This document shows positions 32,128 through 39,072 of a DNA stretch of 39,089 nt, one piece after another. The stretch is from a virus. The stretch spans positions 1-39,089 of IMG/VR virus record IMGVR_UViG_3300042934_000559; one strand, written 5' to 3'. How positions within the stretch are numbered: the first letter of the stretch is position 1; every line of letters begins with the position of its first letter. The notes beneath the pieces were generated by a model. The model was not told the DNA's origin. It saw only the letters and a list, made by a program, of their open reading frames with translations, and did not search any database. The translations under genes were made by a program, and so were the position numbers.

Positions 32128-32249
32128 GATGCGTTCCTGATGTCGGCGGTGAACAGCCACCAGACGAGCGCGCCGATGTAGCGGCGGCAGTAGGTGGCGG
32201 CGAGGACGCCGATGAGGAAGCTGCTGGCGCCGGCGGCGGCGAGCTTCAT
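32124..32249 (-). CDS. Small membrane protein
   Basis: 41 residues, with a hydrophobic stretch (MKLAAAGASSFLIGVLAATY) and a second short one (IGALVWWLFTA). It overlaps both neighbours by 4 bases. Probably a small inner-membrane peptide of unknown role. Confidence 0.5.
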   Translation of the reverse strand: MKLAAAGASSFLIGVLAATYCRRYIGALVWWLFTADIRNAS

Positions 32250-32473
32250 GTCTCGTCCAGGTAGCGGTGGTCGATGATGGTGGCGCCGTCGGCGAGGAGG
32301 CCGGGCAGGCATTCGGTGCCGTGGTGTCGGCAGAAGGTGAGCGTCTTGCCGCTGGGGAGTCGGGCGTAGAGCTTGGCTGGGACGTCGATGTCGCAGGCGC
32401 CGCAGTAGTCGCGGGTGACTTCGATGACGGTGGCGCGTGGTTGGTCGACGATGTCTTGAGGTGGCTGCTCCAT
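32246..32473 (-). CDS. DUF7455-like zinc protein, first gene of late operon
   Basis: 75 residues from an ATG with GAGGAG in front. The pattern CGACDIDVPAKLYARLPSGK followed by LTFCRHH resembles the DUF7455 zinc-binding family of actinobacteria and their phages (Cys-X2-Cys, then Cys-X2-His-His after the L.SG.L.FC strand). Function unknown. It directly follows the operator array and the TATAGT promoter-like sequence, so it is the first gene of the leftward late transcript. Confidence 0.68.
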   Translation of the reverse strand: MEQPPQDIVDQPRATVIEVTRDYCGACDIDVPAKLYARLPSGKTLTFCRHHGTECLPGLLADGATIIDHRYLDET

Positions 32474-32514
32474 CGCGCACTCCTCTGTTTTTCTTTGACT
32501 GTTTCCGCGCGCGT

Positions 32515-32690
32515 GACCGTGCCCCGCACTATATAGCGGGGCACACTCATTCGGTCCGTGCCCGGCACGGTGGGGCACGGTCAAACAGTCGTTCGCAGGA
32601 TCGTGAATCCGCGGAAAATCAAGGGTGCTGACCGTGCCCGGTGTTCGGGGCACGGTCAGACGACCGTGCCGCACCGTGCCGGGCACGGTC
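32515..32690. promoter_or_regulatory. Operator array with nine CCGTGC half-sites
   Basis: CCGTGC occurs at 32517, 32556, 32632, 32664 and 32674, and its complement GCACGG at 32565, 32575, 32650 and 32683. The longest dyad is CTGACCGTGCCC with GGGCACGGTCAG at 32629-32657. Another, GTGCCCCGC/GCGGGGCAC at 32519-32544, encloses the TATAGT of the late promoter in its loop. The repeated half-site and inverted pairs are what a dimeric repressor or activator would bind. An origin or recombination role is also possible. Confidence 0.7.
32528..32533 (-). promoter_or_regulatory. Late promoter -10 (TATAGT)
   Basis: On the minus strand TATATAGT lies in the loop of a 9-bp inverted repeat. The first late gene starts about 55 bases downstream behind a GAGGAG. 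No TTGACA-like -35 is visible at 16-18 bp, which fits a promoter that needs an activator bound to the adjacent array. Confidence 0.5.
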
Positions 32691-32827
32691 GTTTGATGGG
32701 TTGGTGGTGGCGGTGGCCGACCCGGGGCTCTGGGGTGCCCGCGCGGGCCGGCCACTGCCGTTGAGTCCACGCATCGCCCTACCGACAAGGGCGTGTGCAG
32801 GTCTCGGCGACGATCCCCCTAACGTGG

Positions 32828-32862
32828 CGAACGCCCCTGTCCCTGTGCGGGTGGGGCGTTCG
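32828..32862 (-). terminator. Hairpin downstream of integrase gene
   Basis: A perfect 10-bp stem CGAACGCCCC / GGGGCGTTCG with a 15-base loop, 77 bases beyond the integrase stop. It would end the leftward immunity-integrase transcript before the late control region. There is no strong T-tract. Confidence 0.6.
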
Positions 32863-32939
32863 ATGGTTGTCGCTACTTTCGATCCTGAGGGGTTCAACGG
32901 GACCGGGTCAAGCAACCCCCTGTGTGTCGGCGTGTCGTG

Positions 32940-34034
32940 TCATGCGAGCGCGGTGGTGCGGGCGTTGCTCATGGCGGTGGCGACGGTCTCGAGGTCGTCG
33001 TCGAAGAGGTCGGCGTAGACGTCGAGGGTCATGGCGGCTGAAGCGTGTCCGAGCATGCGCTGGACGACTTTGACGTTGGCGCCGGCGCTGATGGCGAGTG
33101 ACGCGGCGGTGTGCCGCAGGTCGTGCGGGGTGATGGTCGGGAACGCGGGGTCGGCGTGCTGGCAGTGTTCGACGGCGCGGACGAACCAGCCTGATGTGGA
33201 GTGTGGGTACGGGATCGGGGTGGTGCCGGCGCCGAACACGAAACCGTCGCGGCCCTTGCCTTCGCAGAGTCGCGCGAGGGTCGGGATCAGGAATGGTGGC
33301 ATCGGGACTTCGCGGCGTTGCCCGCTCTTGGGTGTGCCGTGTTCGTAGATGCCGTCGACGCGGACGGCGTTGTCTTCGATGAGCAGGCGGCGGCGGAGCA
33401 TGTCGAGATGGCGGACGCGCAGCGCGACGACTTCACCCCACCGGAGGCCGGTGTAGGCGAGCGTGAGGACGACGTCTCCCTGCTCCCCCGCAGCGGCCGC
33501 CAGCTCATCGACCTGCTGGTGTGTGAGGTATCGGGCGGGCTTGCGCTTCTTGGCGGGCAGCTGCGCGCCACGTGTCGGGTTCTTCGCGATCACGCCATCC
33601 CGTTCCGCGATCGTGAGGACGCTGGACAGGACGAACACGGCGCGTCGCACGGTCTGTGCGCCGCGGGTGCGGCCGAGCTCGGCGATCCAGTCCTCGACCT
33701 CGGAAGGGCGGATGCCGCCGGCGGCGCGGGCACCCCAACGCGGTTCGACGTGCACCCGCCACGCAGTCTCCATGACCTCGCGTGAAGACGGCTTGAGTCC
33801 GGCGAGGCGGCCACGCTTCCACTGCTCGGCGAGCACGGCGACGGTGCGACGCGACTGCGCAGGGTCGAGGTAGCTGCCGGTCGCCTTCGACACGGTGACG
33901 GAGGCGAGGAACAGTTCGGCGTCCCGCTTCGTCTTGAACCCGCGCTTGTCGGTCTGCGCACCGTTGGGCTTGCGGTACCGGACCCGGTACCGCTTGCCGC
34001 TGGCTGTGTCGTAGGGGGTGATGGAACCGGCCAT
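32940..34034 (-). CDS. int: Tyrosine integrase (AP2-like arm-binding type)
   Basis: 364 residues. The N-terminus (about 5-55; ASGKRYRVRYRKPNGAQTDK, then RGFKTKRDAELFLASV) is the AP2-like arm-binding domain of phage integrases. A SAM-like core-binding domain (60-150) and a complete catalytic domain follow: R198 (TGLRWGE), K236, H304-x-x-R307 (HDLRHT), H330 (LGHASA) and Y340. It is the last gene of the leftward immunity cassette (2-base gap to the ImmA-like gene). The arm-binding domain fits the arm-like repeats found around the nrdF fragment at 6.7-7.0 kb, although that site is about 13 kb away around the circle. Confidence 0.92.
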   Translation of the reverse strand: MAGSITPYDTASGKRYRVRYRKPNGAQTDKRGFKTKRDAELFLASVTVSKATGSYLDPAQSRRTVAVLAEQWKRGRLAGLKPSSREVMETAWRVHVEPRWGARAAGGIRPSEVEDWIAELGRTRGAQTVRRAVFVLSSVLTIAERDGVIAKNPTRGAQLPAKKRKPARYLTHQQVDELAAAAGEQGDVVLTLAYTGLRWGEVVALRVRHLDMLRRRLLIEDNAVRVDGIYEHGTPKSGQRREVPMPPFLIPTLARLCEGKGRDGFVFGAGTTPIPYPHSTSGWFVRAVEHCQHADPAFPTITPHDLRHTAASLAISAGANVKVVQRMLGHASAAMTLDVYADLFDDDLETVATAMSNARTTALA

Positions 34035-34036
34035 GG

Positions 34037-34480
34037 TCAGCCGGTCTCAGCGAACCGGTGCATCCATTGGCCGGCGCCCATCTTGGGGCGCACGTACACG
34101 GCGTCGCCGAGCCGGTGGAGCATGCTGCGGTACACGGTGAGGAGCTCGACGGCGACGTCGAGGTCGTGCGCCATGGACTGCAGGTGCCCGTCGCGGAGCT
34201 TCTCGACCTCGACGTAGGCGGCGGGGTCGATGAGGTGCTGCGCGGCCCACTCGTTGGCTTCGCGTTCCTGACGCGACCGGATGGGCCCGAAGTCGGTGGG
34301 TCGGTGGCCGAGGACGTGGTGTCCGATCTCGTGCGCGAGCACCGACCGTGCGGCACGCCGGGGCATGCCGGGTGTGAGTCGGATGAGCTTCTCGTCCGCG
34401 CGGTATCCGCTGCTGTGCGGTGCGCGTTTCTCGATGACGTGTACGCCGAGCTCGTCGGCCAGCTGCAGCAGTGCCTGCAT
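34037..34480 (-). CDS. ImmA/IrrE-type metallopeptidase
   Basis: 147 residues from MQALLQLADE. It has a zinc HExxH motif (LAHEIGHHVLGH, H50-E51 and H54), with the EREANEWAAQ helix after it carrying the third ligand (Glu74). ImmA proteases cleave phage or ICE repressors after DNA damage. Lying right next to the repressor gene, it is probably the induction switch of the prophage. Confidence 0.88.
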   Translation of the reverse strand: MQALLQLADELGVHVIEKRAPHSSGYRADEKLIRLTPGMPRRAARSVLAHEIGHHVLGHRPTDFGPIRSRQEREANEWAAQHLIDPAAYVEVEKLRDGHLQSMAHDLDVAVELLTVYRSMLHRLGDAVYVRPKMGAGQWMHRFAETG

Positions 34481-34499
34481 CGTTTCCCCCCTCGCGGTG

Positions 34500-34967
34500 T
34501 CAGGCGTTGTCGAAGTCGGCGTCGGTGCCTTTCGGCTCTTCGTCGATGGACTCGTTGGCGACTTCCCGGAGATCCTCTGTGGAACCTCGGACACCGAAGC
34601 GTCCGTGCACGATGTTGTCGGCAGCGGGCGGGTCGGCGTCGATGACGCGGCGGACCTGCGCGTCGCCCTTGGTCGTGGTGACCTCGTAGGCGGGTACGAG
34701 CCTGCCGTCGTAGTTGGCGGCGGCCGGGAGCTGGACGCGCACGAGCAGCTCTTCTGGCTCGAGGTCGATCATCTGCGCGAACAGTTCGAAGTCGCGGATG
34801 GTGAACCCGAGTCGGCCGTCGACCCGCTTCGCTGTGTACGACTTCGACATGTCGATGCCGGACGCGACGGTGTCGATCGACCATTTCCGCTCGTGCATCA
34901 CCTTGCGCACGTAGGCGGCGAAGTCTTTCGCGAGGCCTTCCGCCTCGCCCTGGGTCCCAGAAGCCAT
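34500..34967 (-). CDS. Immunity repressor (HTH)
   Basis: 155 residues. The N-terminal half (about 20-80) is a helix-turn-helix of the phage repressor type (WSIDTVASGIDMSKSYTAKR, then LGFTIRDFELFAQMIDL), and the C-terminal half is acidic and probably the protease-sensitive part. It diverges from the Cro-like gene. The ATG at 34967 has no Shine-Dalgarno; TACGCT ends six bases upstream, so the mRNA is likely leaderless. Confidence 0.78.
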   Translation of the reverse strand: MASGTQGEAEGLAKDFAAYVRKVMHERKWSIDTVASGIDMSKSYTAKRVDGRLGFTIRDFELFAQMIDLEPEELLVRVQLPAAANYDGRLVPAYEVTTTKGDAQVRRVIDADPPAADNIVHGRFGVRGSTEDLREVANESIDEEPKGTDADFDNA

Positions 34968-34973
34968 GCCCAG

Positions 34974-34979
34974 AGCGTA
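34974..34979 (-). promoter_or_regulatory. -10 box of repressor promoter
   Basis: TACGCT on the minus strand, six bases before the repressor ATG. No good -35 at 17 bp, so the promoter may be weak or self-activated. It lies back to back with the cro promoter in a 77-bp intergenic region. Confidence 0.5.
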
Positions 34980-35009
34980 CCCGTTTAGAGACAAAGTTTC
35001 CTTAGAAGC

Positions 35010-35038
35010 TTGCAAACGTCCCCAAGGAGACGTACTGT
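35010..35038 (+). promoter_or_regulatory. Early promoter for cro (leaderless)
   Basis: TTGCAA (35010-35015), a 17-bp spacer and TACTGT (35033-35038); the ATG follows after six bases, so transcription starts at the start codon. It is the best sigma-70-type promoter of the window and would drive the whole early plus-strand operon. Repressor binding between 34980 and 35030, where TTAGA-containing repeats occur, would shut it off. Confidence 0.7.
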
Positions 35039-35044
35039 GCCCAT

Positions 35045-35287
35045 ATGGAAACAGCAGCAGACGACAGTTACTGGCAGCGCGTCGCCGCCGGCGTCCGCGC
35101 CGAGCTTGCCAGACAGCGCAGAAACGCCCTCGACCTCGTGCCCGTGCTCGGGCTCAGCCGGAACGCCGTCTACAGCAGAGTCAACGGCAAGACCGTGTTC
35201 AAGCTGGACGAGATCGACAAGGTCACGCAGTTCCTCGGCGTCAGCCTCGCTGACCTGGCCGAGCCACGCCGTGAGGCGGTCGCCTGA
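35045..35287 (+). CDS. Cro-like HTH regulator
   Basis: 80 residues with a helix-turn-helix (ALDLVPVLGLSRNAVYSRVN) followed by the GKTVFKLDEIDKVTQFLGVS segment that is common to Cro/XRE proteins. It is the first gene of the rightward early operon, divergent from the repressor. Its stop overlaps the next start (TGATG). It probably represses the repressor promoter and favours lytic growth. Confidence 0.8.
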   Translation: METAADDSYWQRVAAGVRAELARQRRNALDLVPVLGLSRNAVYSRVNGKTVFKLDEIDKVTQFLGVSLADLAEPRREAVA

Positions 35288-35526
35288 TGGCTGCCACAGC
35301 GCAGACCAGACCGGCCGCACCGGCTGTCTGGCTTTCCCCTGAGCAGGTGTGCGACCTGCTTCCCGGCATGACCGTGGAAATCCTTCTCGCACGACGCAAG
35401 AAGCGTCTCGATCCCCCGTACTTCAAGCCCACCGGCGACCGCGGCCGCGTCATCCTGTACCGCCGCGCAGACGTCGAGGCCTGGGTTGAGCAGTACCGCG
35501 TCGCCACCCGATCCGAGGTGGCTTGA
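35287..35526 (+). CDS. xis: Excisionase-like HTH protein
   Basis: 79 residues with a winged HTH_17-like pattern (VWLSPEQVCDLLPGMTVEIL ... GRVILYRRADVEAWVEQYR); the strand YRRADVEAW is typical of excisionases. It is placed after cro in the lytic operon, as in many actinophages, so expression would coincide with prophage excision. It likely controls the direction of the AP2-type integrase. Confidence 0.7.
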   Translation: MAATAQTRPAAPAVWLSPEQVCDLLPGMTVEILLARRKKRLDPPYFKPTGDRGRVILYRRADVEAWVEQYRVATRSEVA

Positions 35527-35756
35527 TGCGTCGCCTGCCCCTCATCGCCGCGGTCGTGCTCGTCGCGATCCTCGTGACCCCGTACGCGCTGGCGCCGGGG
35601 TTCAACAGCGCCGACGTGATCTGGATCCTGTCCCCAGCGGGTGTCCTTGCCGTCGGTTGGCCTCGACGCTCCCGCGCGCCCCAACGCGCGGTCTCAGAGC
35701 ATGTCGAGGCGCGCCGGGATGCGGATCCCCCCAGCTCCGCATCCCGGCGTCCCTAA
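35526..35756 (+). CDS. Small membrane protein
   Basis: 76 residues from the ATG overlapping the previous stop. An N-terminal hydrophobic helix (LIAAVVLVAILVTPYALAPG) is followed by a second one (DVIWILSPAGVLAVGW) and a basic/acidic C-terminal tail. No family recognised. Confidence 0.55.
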   Translation: MRRLPLIAAVVLVAILVTPYALAPGFNSADVIWILSPAGVLAVGWPRRSRAPQRAVSEHVEARRDADPPSSASRRP

Positions 35757-35796
35757 CCCGCACCCGTTCAGCCCGCTACCGACAAGCGAGAAGCAA

Positions 35797-35997
35797 ATGA
35801 CCACCGACAACGCGCCCGTCTGCGCAACCACACTCCCGACCACTGGCACACCGACTCCGGCCGCGGCATGGATAAAGACGGAGAAGCTGCGTGCCGTCTA
35901 CATGCCGGCCGCCGCAGCCCTGACCCTCCTCATCGCGACTATGGGCGCCGGCGGCGCCTTGCTAGTCGCCGCGATCGTCGATCGGGTGATGTCATGA
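35797..35997 (+). CDS. Small single-TM protein
   Basis: 66 residues. A Thr/Pro-rich N-terminal part and a C-terminal hydrophobic helix (AAALTLLIATMGAGGALLVA). It ends in an ATGA overlap with the J-domain gene. Function unknown. Confidence 0.5.
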   Translation: MTTDNAPVCATTLPTTGTPTPAAAWIKTEKLRAVYMPAAAALTLLIATMGAGGALLVAAIVDRVMS

Positions 35998-36629
35998 GCA
36001 ACTGGCCCGCCAACCTCAACGTTGCCCCGATCGGAGCATGGCCGGGTGGGCTCACGCCTGATCATCGCCGCCAGCGGTCGAACTTCTCCGCCGGGTGGCT
36101 GGACACGACGCGGCTGCTCCGTCGTGAGATGACTCACCTGCAGGCGAAGAACGGGGAACTTCTCGTGGCCATTCGACCCGAGGATTTCCGGCTCGATGGC
36201 TTCCCGCGGTCCAATGCGAAGCAGCTCCACCCGGGGGTGATTCTGTCGTTCGACTCAACAGTCGGGCACCTCTCGTATCCCTGCGACACCTTCACAACCT
36301 GGCAGGACAACCTGCGTGCTGTGGCCCTCGCGCTCGAGGCTCTGCGGAAGGTCGACCGCTACGGCGTGACGAAGCGCGGCGAGCAGTACCGCGGGTTCCT
36401 CGCGATCGAGGCAGCCGCTGCGCCCGCGGGTTTCGCAACGGCGGACGAGGCTCACCGATGGCTGGGCGAGACCTACGGCTACGACGTCCGCCCGGGCGAC
36501 TTCGAGCAGGCTCGCGGGCTGCTGCGTCACGCGCAACGCAAGTCGCATCCGGATCTCGGTGGCGACCCTGAGCTGTTCCATCGGGTCTCGCTCGCCGAGG
36601 CGAAGCTGCGAGAGGCAGGTGTGCTGTGA
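35994..36629 (+). CDS. Phage J-domain (DnaJ-like) protein
   Basis: 211 residues. The C-terminal ~60 residues (ARGLLRHAQRKSHPDLGGDP) carry the HPD tripeptide (185-187) of J-domains, which stimulate Hsp70 ATPase, between two predicted helices. The N-terminal ~130 residues are a separate domain (FSAGWLDTTRLLRREMTHLQ, then VAIRPEDFRLDGFPRSNAKQ). It is in the early replication operon, so it may recruit host DnaK to the replication complex, as lambda P-related systems do. This link is inference. Confidence 0.78.
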   Translation: MSNWPANLNVAPIGAWPGGLTPDHRRQRSNFSAGWLDTTRLLRREMTHLQAKNGELLVAIRPEDFRLDGFPRSNAKQLHPGVILSFDSTVGHLSYPCDTFTTWQDNLRAVALALEALRKVDRYGVTKRGEQYRGFLAIEAAAAPAGFATADEAHRWLGETYGYDVRPGDFEQARGLLRHAQRKSHPDLGGDPELFHRVSLAEAKLREAGVL

Positions 36630-36991
36630 CCCGGTCACGCGCGACCGCCAAGCAGGCGGGGTCAGCATTCGAACGACTCATCGCCGACCGCCTCAACGTC
36701 ACAGTCGACGACCGCATCGACCGCCGCGTGAAAACCGGCGCCACCGATAAGGGCGACATCGCCGGTGTCCGCCTTCCCGACGGACGTCGTGTGGTCATCG
36801 AGACGAAGGACCACGGCGGTCGGTACCTCGTCGGCGAATGGCTTCGCGAGGCCGAAGCAGAGCGCGTCAACGACGGTGCAGCCATAGCCATGGTCGTCGC
36901 GAAACGGCGCGGCACCACCAACCCCGACGAGCAGGTCGTGTTCATGACCCTCCGCGACGTCATCACCCTCATCACCAGCAAGGAGACCTGA
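36626..36991 (+). CDS. PD-(D/E)XK resolvase-like nuclease
   Basis: 121 residues from a GTG. The order KTGATDKGDIAGVRLPDGRR then VVIETKDHGG gives the catalytic GD (D44) and ExK (E59, K61) of Holliday-junction resolvase-type PD-(D/E)XK nucleases, with a conserved following helix (EWLREAEAERVNDGAAIAMV). It likely resolves branched DNA before packaging. It is in a replication and recombination block. Confidence 0.82.
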   Translation: MTRSRATAKQAGSAFERLIADRLNVTVDDRIDRRVKTGATDKGDIAGVRLPDGRRVVIETKDHGGRYLVGEWLREAEAERVNDGAAIAMVVAKRRGTTNPDEQVVFMTLRDVITLITSKET

Positions 36992-36993
36992 TC

Positions 36994-37362
36994 ATGTCCG
37001 CACACGAAGCACCCGGCGCCCCGATCACCCCGATCCGCCGCCAGCCCGCGACGTTCGAGGAGCTCGTCGAGAGAAGAGTCACGCTGAAGGCTGACCTCGA
37101 GTTCACCCAGGCGCAGCTCGAGCAGATCGACGACGAGATCCGCACCCGCGGCGTCGGGACGCACGAGGCCGGCGCATGGTCCGTGCAGGTGCGCCCGTCA
37201 CGTCGCCTCGACGCGAAGGCTGTCGAAGCCGCGTACCCGGTCGCGCAGAACCCGGAGCTGTACAAGCCGGCCATCGACACGGCGGCGATCAAGGACCACA
37301 TCGCGCCGAAGGACCTCGACCAGTTCTACGTCGAGAACCGCCCCTCGATCGTCGTGAAGTAG
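36994..37362 (+). CDS. Gp157-like or coiled-coil replication-block protein
   Basis: 122 residues. A helical N-terminus (ATFEELVERRVTLKADLEFT, then QAQLEQIDDEIRTRG) forms a coiled-coil hairpin, and a C-terminal part (VQVRPSRRLDAKAVEAAYPV) has beta and helix. Proteins like this often sit before Cas4/RecE-like exonucleases in siphoviruses; a host-nuclease inhibitor (Gp157-like) is possible but not proven. Confidence 0.55.
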   Translation: MSAHEAPGAPITPIRRQPATFEELVERRVTLKADLEFTQAQLEQIDDEIRTRGVGTHEAGAWSVQVRPSRRLDAKAVEAAYPVAQNPELYKPAIDTAAIKDHIAPKDLDQFYVENRPSIVVK

Positions 37363-37372
37363 CGCTCGGGCT

Positions 37373-38083
37373 ATGACGACTCAGCATGCGGCGCTCGCGA
37401 CCCTGAAGGACGGGATCGTGAACCAGCCGCGATCCCTCCAGAAGCGCATCGGCCCGTCCGAACTCGGCACCGCATGCGACCACTGCCTCGCCGCCAAGCT
37501 CGCCGGCTGGGAGCAGGTCCGTGACGCGGACTGGCTGCCATACATCGGAACGTCAGTGCACGCGCAGAACGCGCACATCTTCGAGCAGGCCGGGCCGCGC
37601 TGGCTCGCCGAGACCGACGTGATGGTCGGGTGGGTCGGCGACGCCGAGATCTGGGGCTCATCGGACCTGTTTGACGTCGAGGAGGGCACGGTCGTCGACT
37701 GGAAGGTCGTCGGCCCCACCACCCTCACCGCTGCGAAGCGTGGACCGTCACCGGTCTACTACCGGCAGATCAACCTCTACGGCCTCGGGTTCCGCAACGC
37801 CGGCCACGACGTCAAGAAGGTCGCGATCTGCTACCTCCCCCGCAACGGGGTGAGCCTGTCGGCGGCGGTCTGGTGGGAGGGCCCCTTCGACCCCGCCGCC
37901 GGTCTGCAGACACTCAGCCGTGCAAACCAGATGGTCGACCACATCAACCAGCTCCGCGCGATCGCCACCGAAGCGGTCGACGTGTGGATCAGTGGTCTCC
38001 CCCGCGACGAGCGCTGCTACGACTGCGCCCGCTTCGCCGACGCCCCCGCGCGATCGAGCTCCCTCGCCTCACTCGTGGCGTAG
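37373..38083 (+). CDS. Cas4-like exonuclease (RecB-type nuclease)
   Basis: 236 residues. It has the RecB/Cas4 nuclease motifs D98 (SSDLFDV) and D109-x-K111 (VVDWKVVG) plus a QINLYG block (Q132), and two cysteine pairs (C35/C38 and C215/C218) that could ligate an iron-sulfur cluster. Free-standing Cas4-like proteins are common in actinophages as recombination exonucleases. No CRISPR array or other cas gene is present. It probably processes DNA ends together with the SSB-like protein after it. Confidence 0.82.
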   Translation: MTTQHAALATLKDGIVNQPRSLQKRIGPSELGTACDHCLAAKLAGWEQVRDADWLPYIGTSVHAQNAHIFEQAGPRWLAETDVMVGWVGDAEIWGSSDLFDVEEGTVVDWKVVGPTTLTAAKRGPSPVYYRQINLYGLGFRNAGHDVKKVAICYLPRNGVSLSAAVWWEGPFDPAAGLQTLSRANQMVDHINQLRAIATEAVDVWISGLPRDERCYDCARFADAPARSSSLASLVA

Positions 38084-38112
38084 GGCCAACCCAGGAAACA
38101 AGGAGAACGACA

Positions 38113-38703
38113 ATGTCCAGCACCCTCGATGACCTCCTCACCGGAGGAGGCGCGAAGTCCGCGAAGTTCGACCAGCCCGGGCAGAGCGTCACCGGAACTA
38201 TCACCGACGTCACGGTCCGGCAGGCGACCGAGTTCGGCACCGGCAAGCCGCTCACCTGGGATGACGGGAACCCGCGCGAGCAGATCCTCGTCAGCATCCA
38301 GACCACCCAGCAGGACGACCCCGAAGACGACGGTGTCAGAACTGTCTACGTGAAGGGTTGGGGGCAGCAGCTCAAGGCGTTCCGTGCCGCATCGGCTGCG
38401 TCTGGGAAGCCGTCGAAGGGTGACACGTTCACGGCAACGTTCACCCAGTACGGCCAGAAGCCCGCACAGGGCGGCTTCCCGCCGAAAGAGTTCGAGTACG
38501 TCATCGGCAAGTCGGACCGCCTCGATGCGCTCACCGGCGCTGAACCCGCGCCCACCGCTCCCCCAGCAGCCGCGCAGGCGCCGTCGGAGGACACCCCTGC
38601 AGCGAAGGCGCAGAAGCTCATCGCGCTCGGCATGACCAACGAGCAGATCCAGCAGGTCACCGGCCTTGAGCCGGCACTCATCGCCGCTATCCGCGGCGCC
38701 TGA
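38113..38703 (+). CDS. Single-stranded DNA-binding-like protein
   Basis: 196 residues with AGGAG in front. The middle (GTITDVTVRQATEFGTGKPL, then REQILVSIQTT and FTATFTQYG) looks like an OB-fold. A Pro/Ala-rich linker (PTAPPAAAQAPSEDTPAAKA) leads to a helical C-terminus that lacks the usual acidic SSB tip and instead has a UBA-like helix bundle (AQKLIALGMTNEQIQQVTGL). Placed between the exonuclease and the primase, it is likely the phage SSB. Confidence is moderate because of the atypical end. Confidence 0.65.
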   Translation: MSSTLDDLLTGGGAKSAKFDQPGQSVTGTITDVTVRQATEFGTGKPLTWDDGNPREQILVSIQTTQQDDPEDDGVRTVYVKGWGQQLKAFRAASAASGKPSKGDTFTATFTQYGQKPAQGGFPPKEFEYVIGKSDRLDALTGAEPAPTAPPAAAQAPSEDTPAAKAQKLIALGMTNEQIQQVTGLEPALIAAIRGA

Positions 38704-38760
38704 GCTTCACCAGCCCTCGCCCCGACAGCGGGCGGTCCCATCGCGAAGGACCGAGGGCAC

Positions 38761-39072
38761 ATGACCGCCATCTATGTCGCCGGGCCGATGACCGGCCTGC
38801 CTGAGTTCAACTACCCCGCGTTTCGCACCGCGGCGGCGCAGTTGCGTTCTCTCGGTTACGTCGTCGAGGACCCGTCGACCAACGTCAACCCGACGCCCGA
38901 CGACTACCACGGGTGGCTGCGCGCAGGGCTCGCGCAACTCATCCGCTGCGACGGCGTCGCGCTGCTCTCCGGGTGGGAGGCTTCCGGCGGTGCCCGCCTT
39001 GAGGTGAACGTCGGTGCGACGCTCGGACTCCGAGTCGCTCCGCTCGCTGAGTGGCTGGCGGTGGCGGCGTGA
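38761..39072 (+). CDS. DUF4406 / nucleoside deoxyribosyltransferase-like protein
   Basis: 103 residues starting MTAIYVAGPMTGLPEFNYPA. The YVAGPMTG and FNYPAF motifs match DUF4406, which belongs to the nucleoside 2-deoxyribosyltransferase-like fold. Such phage proteins may act in nucleotide salvage or base modification; the activity is not established. It lies just before the primase and overlaps its start (TGATG). A copy of its last 110 bases opens the window because the genome is circular. Confidence 0.8.
   Translation: MTAIYVAGPMTGLPEFNYPAFRTAAAQLRSLGYVVEDPSTNVNPTPDDYHGWLRAGLAQLIRCDGVALLSGWEASGGARLEVNVGATLGLRVAPLAEWLAVAA

Larger units (their letters stand above)
32474..32939. promoter_or_regulatory. 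466-bp control region between integrase and late operon
   Basis: No convincing gene. It holds an array of inverted repeats (32515-32690), a promoter-like TATAGT for the late operon, a long hairpin (32828-32862) and a GGGGTT/AACCCC dyad (32889-32919). Frames crossing it on the minus strand are made of repeat sequence and lack ribosome-binding sites. The tyrosine integrase at 32940 is transcribed toward it. Confidence 0.6.

Noticed and set aside
32619-32915. 98-codon minus frame in the control region
   Set aside because: It is built from the CCGTGC array and the hairpin sequence and has no ribosome-binding site.
32474-32939. Second attP beside the AP2-type integrase
   Set aside because: I looked for a tRNA or gene 3' end and for arm-like repeats there. 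Only operator-like dyads and hairpins were seen, so no attachment site is claimed.
33505-34884. 459-codon minus frame across integrase, ImmA and repressor genes
   Set aside because: It is out of frame with three genes that have clear motifs and consists of Arg/His-rich shadow sequence.
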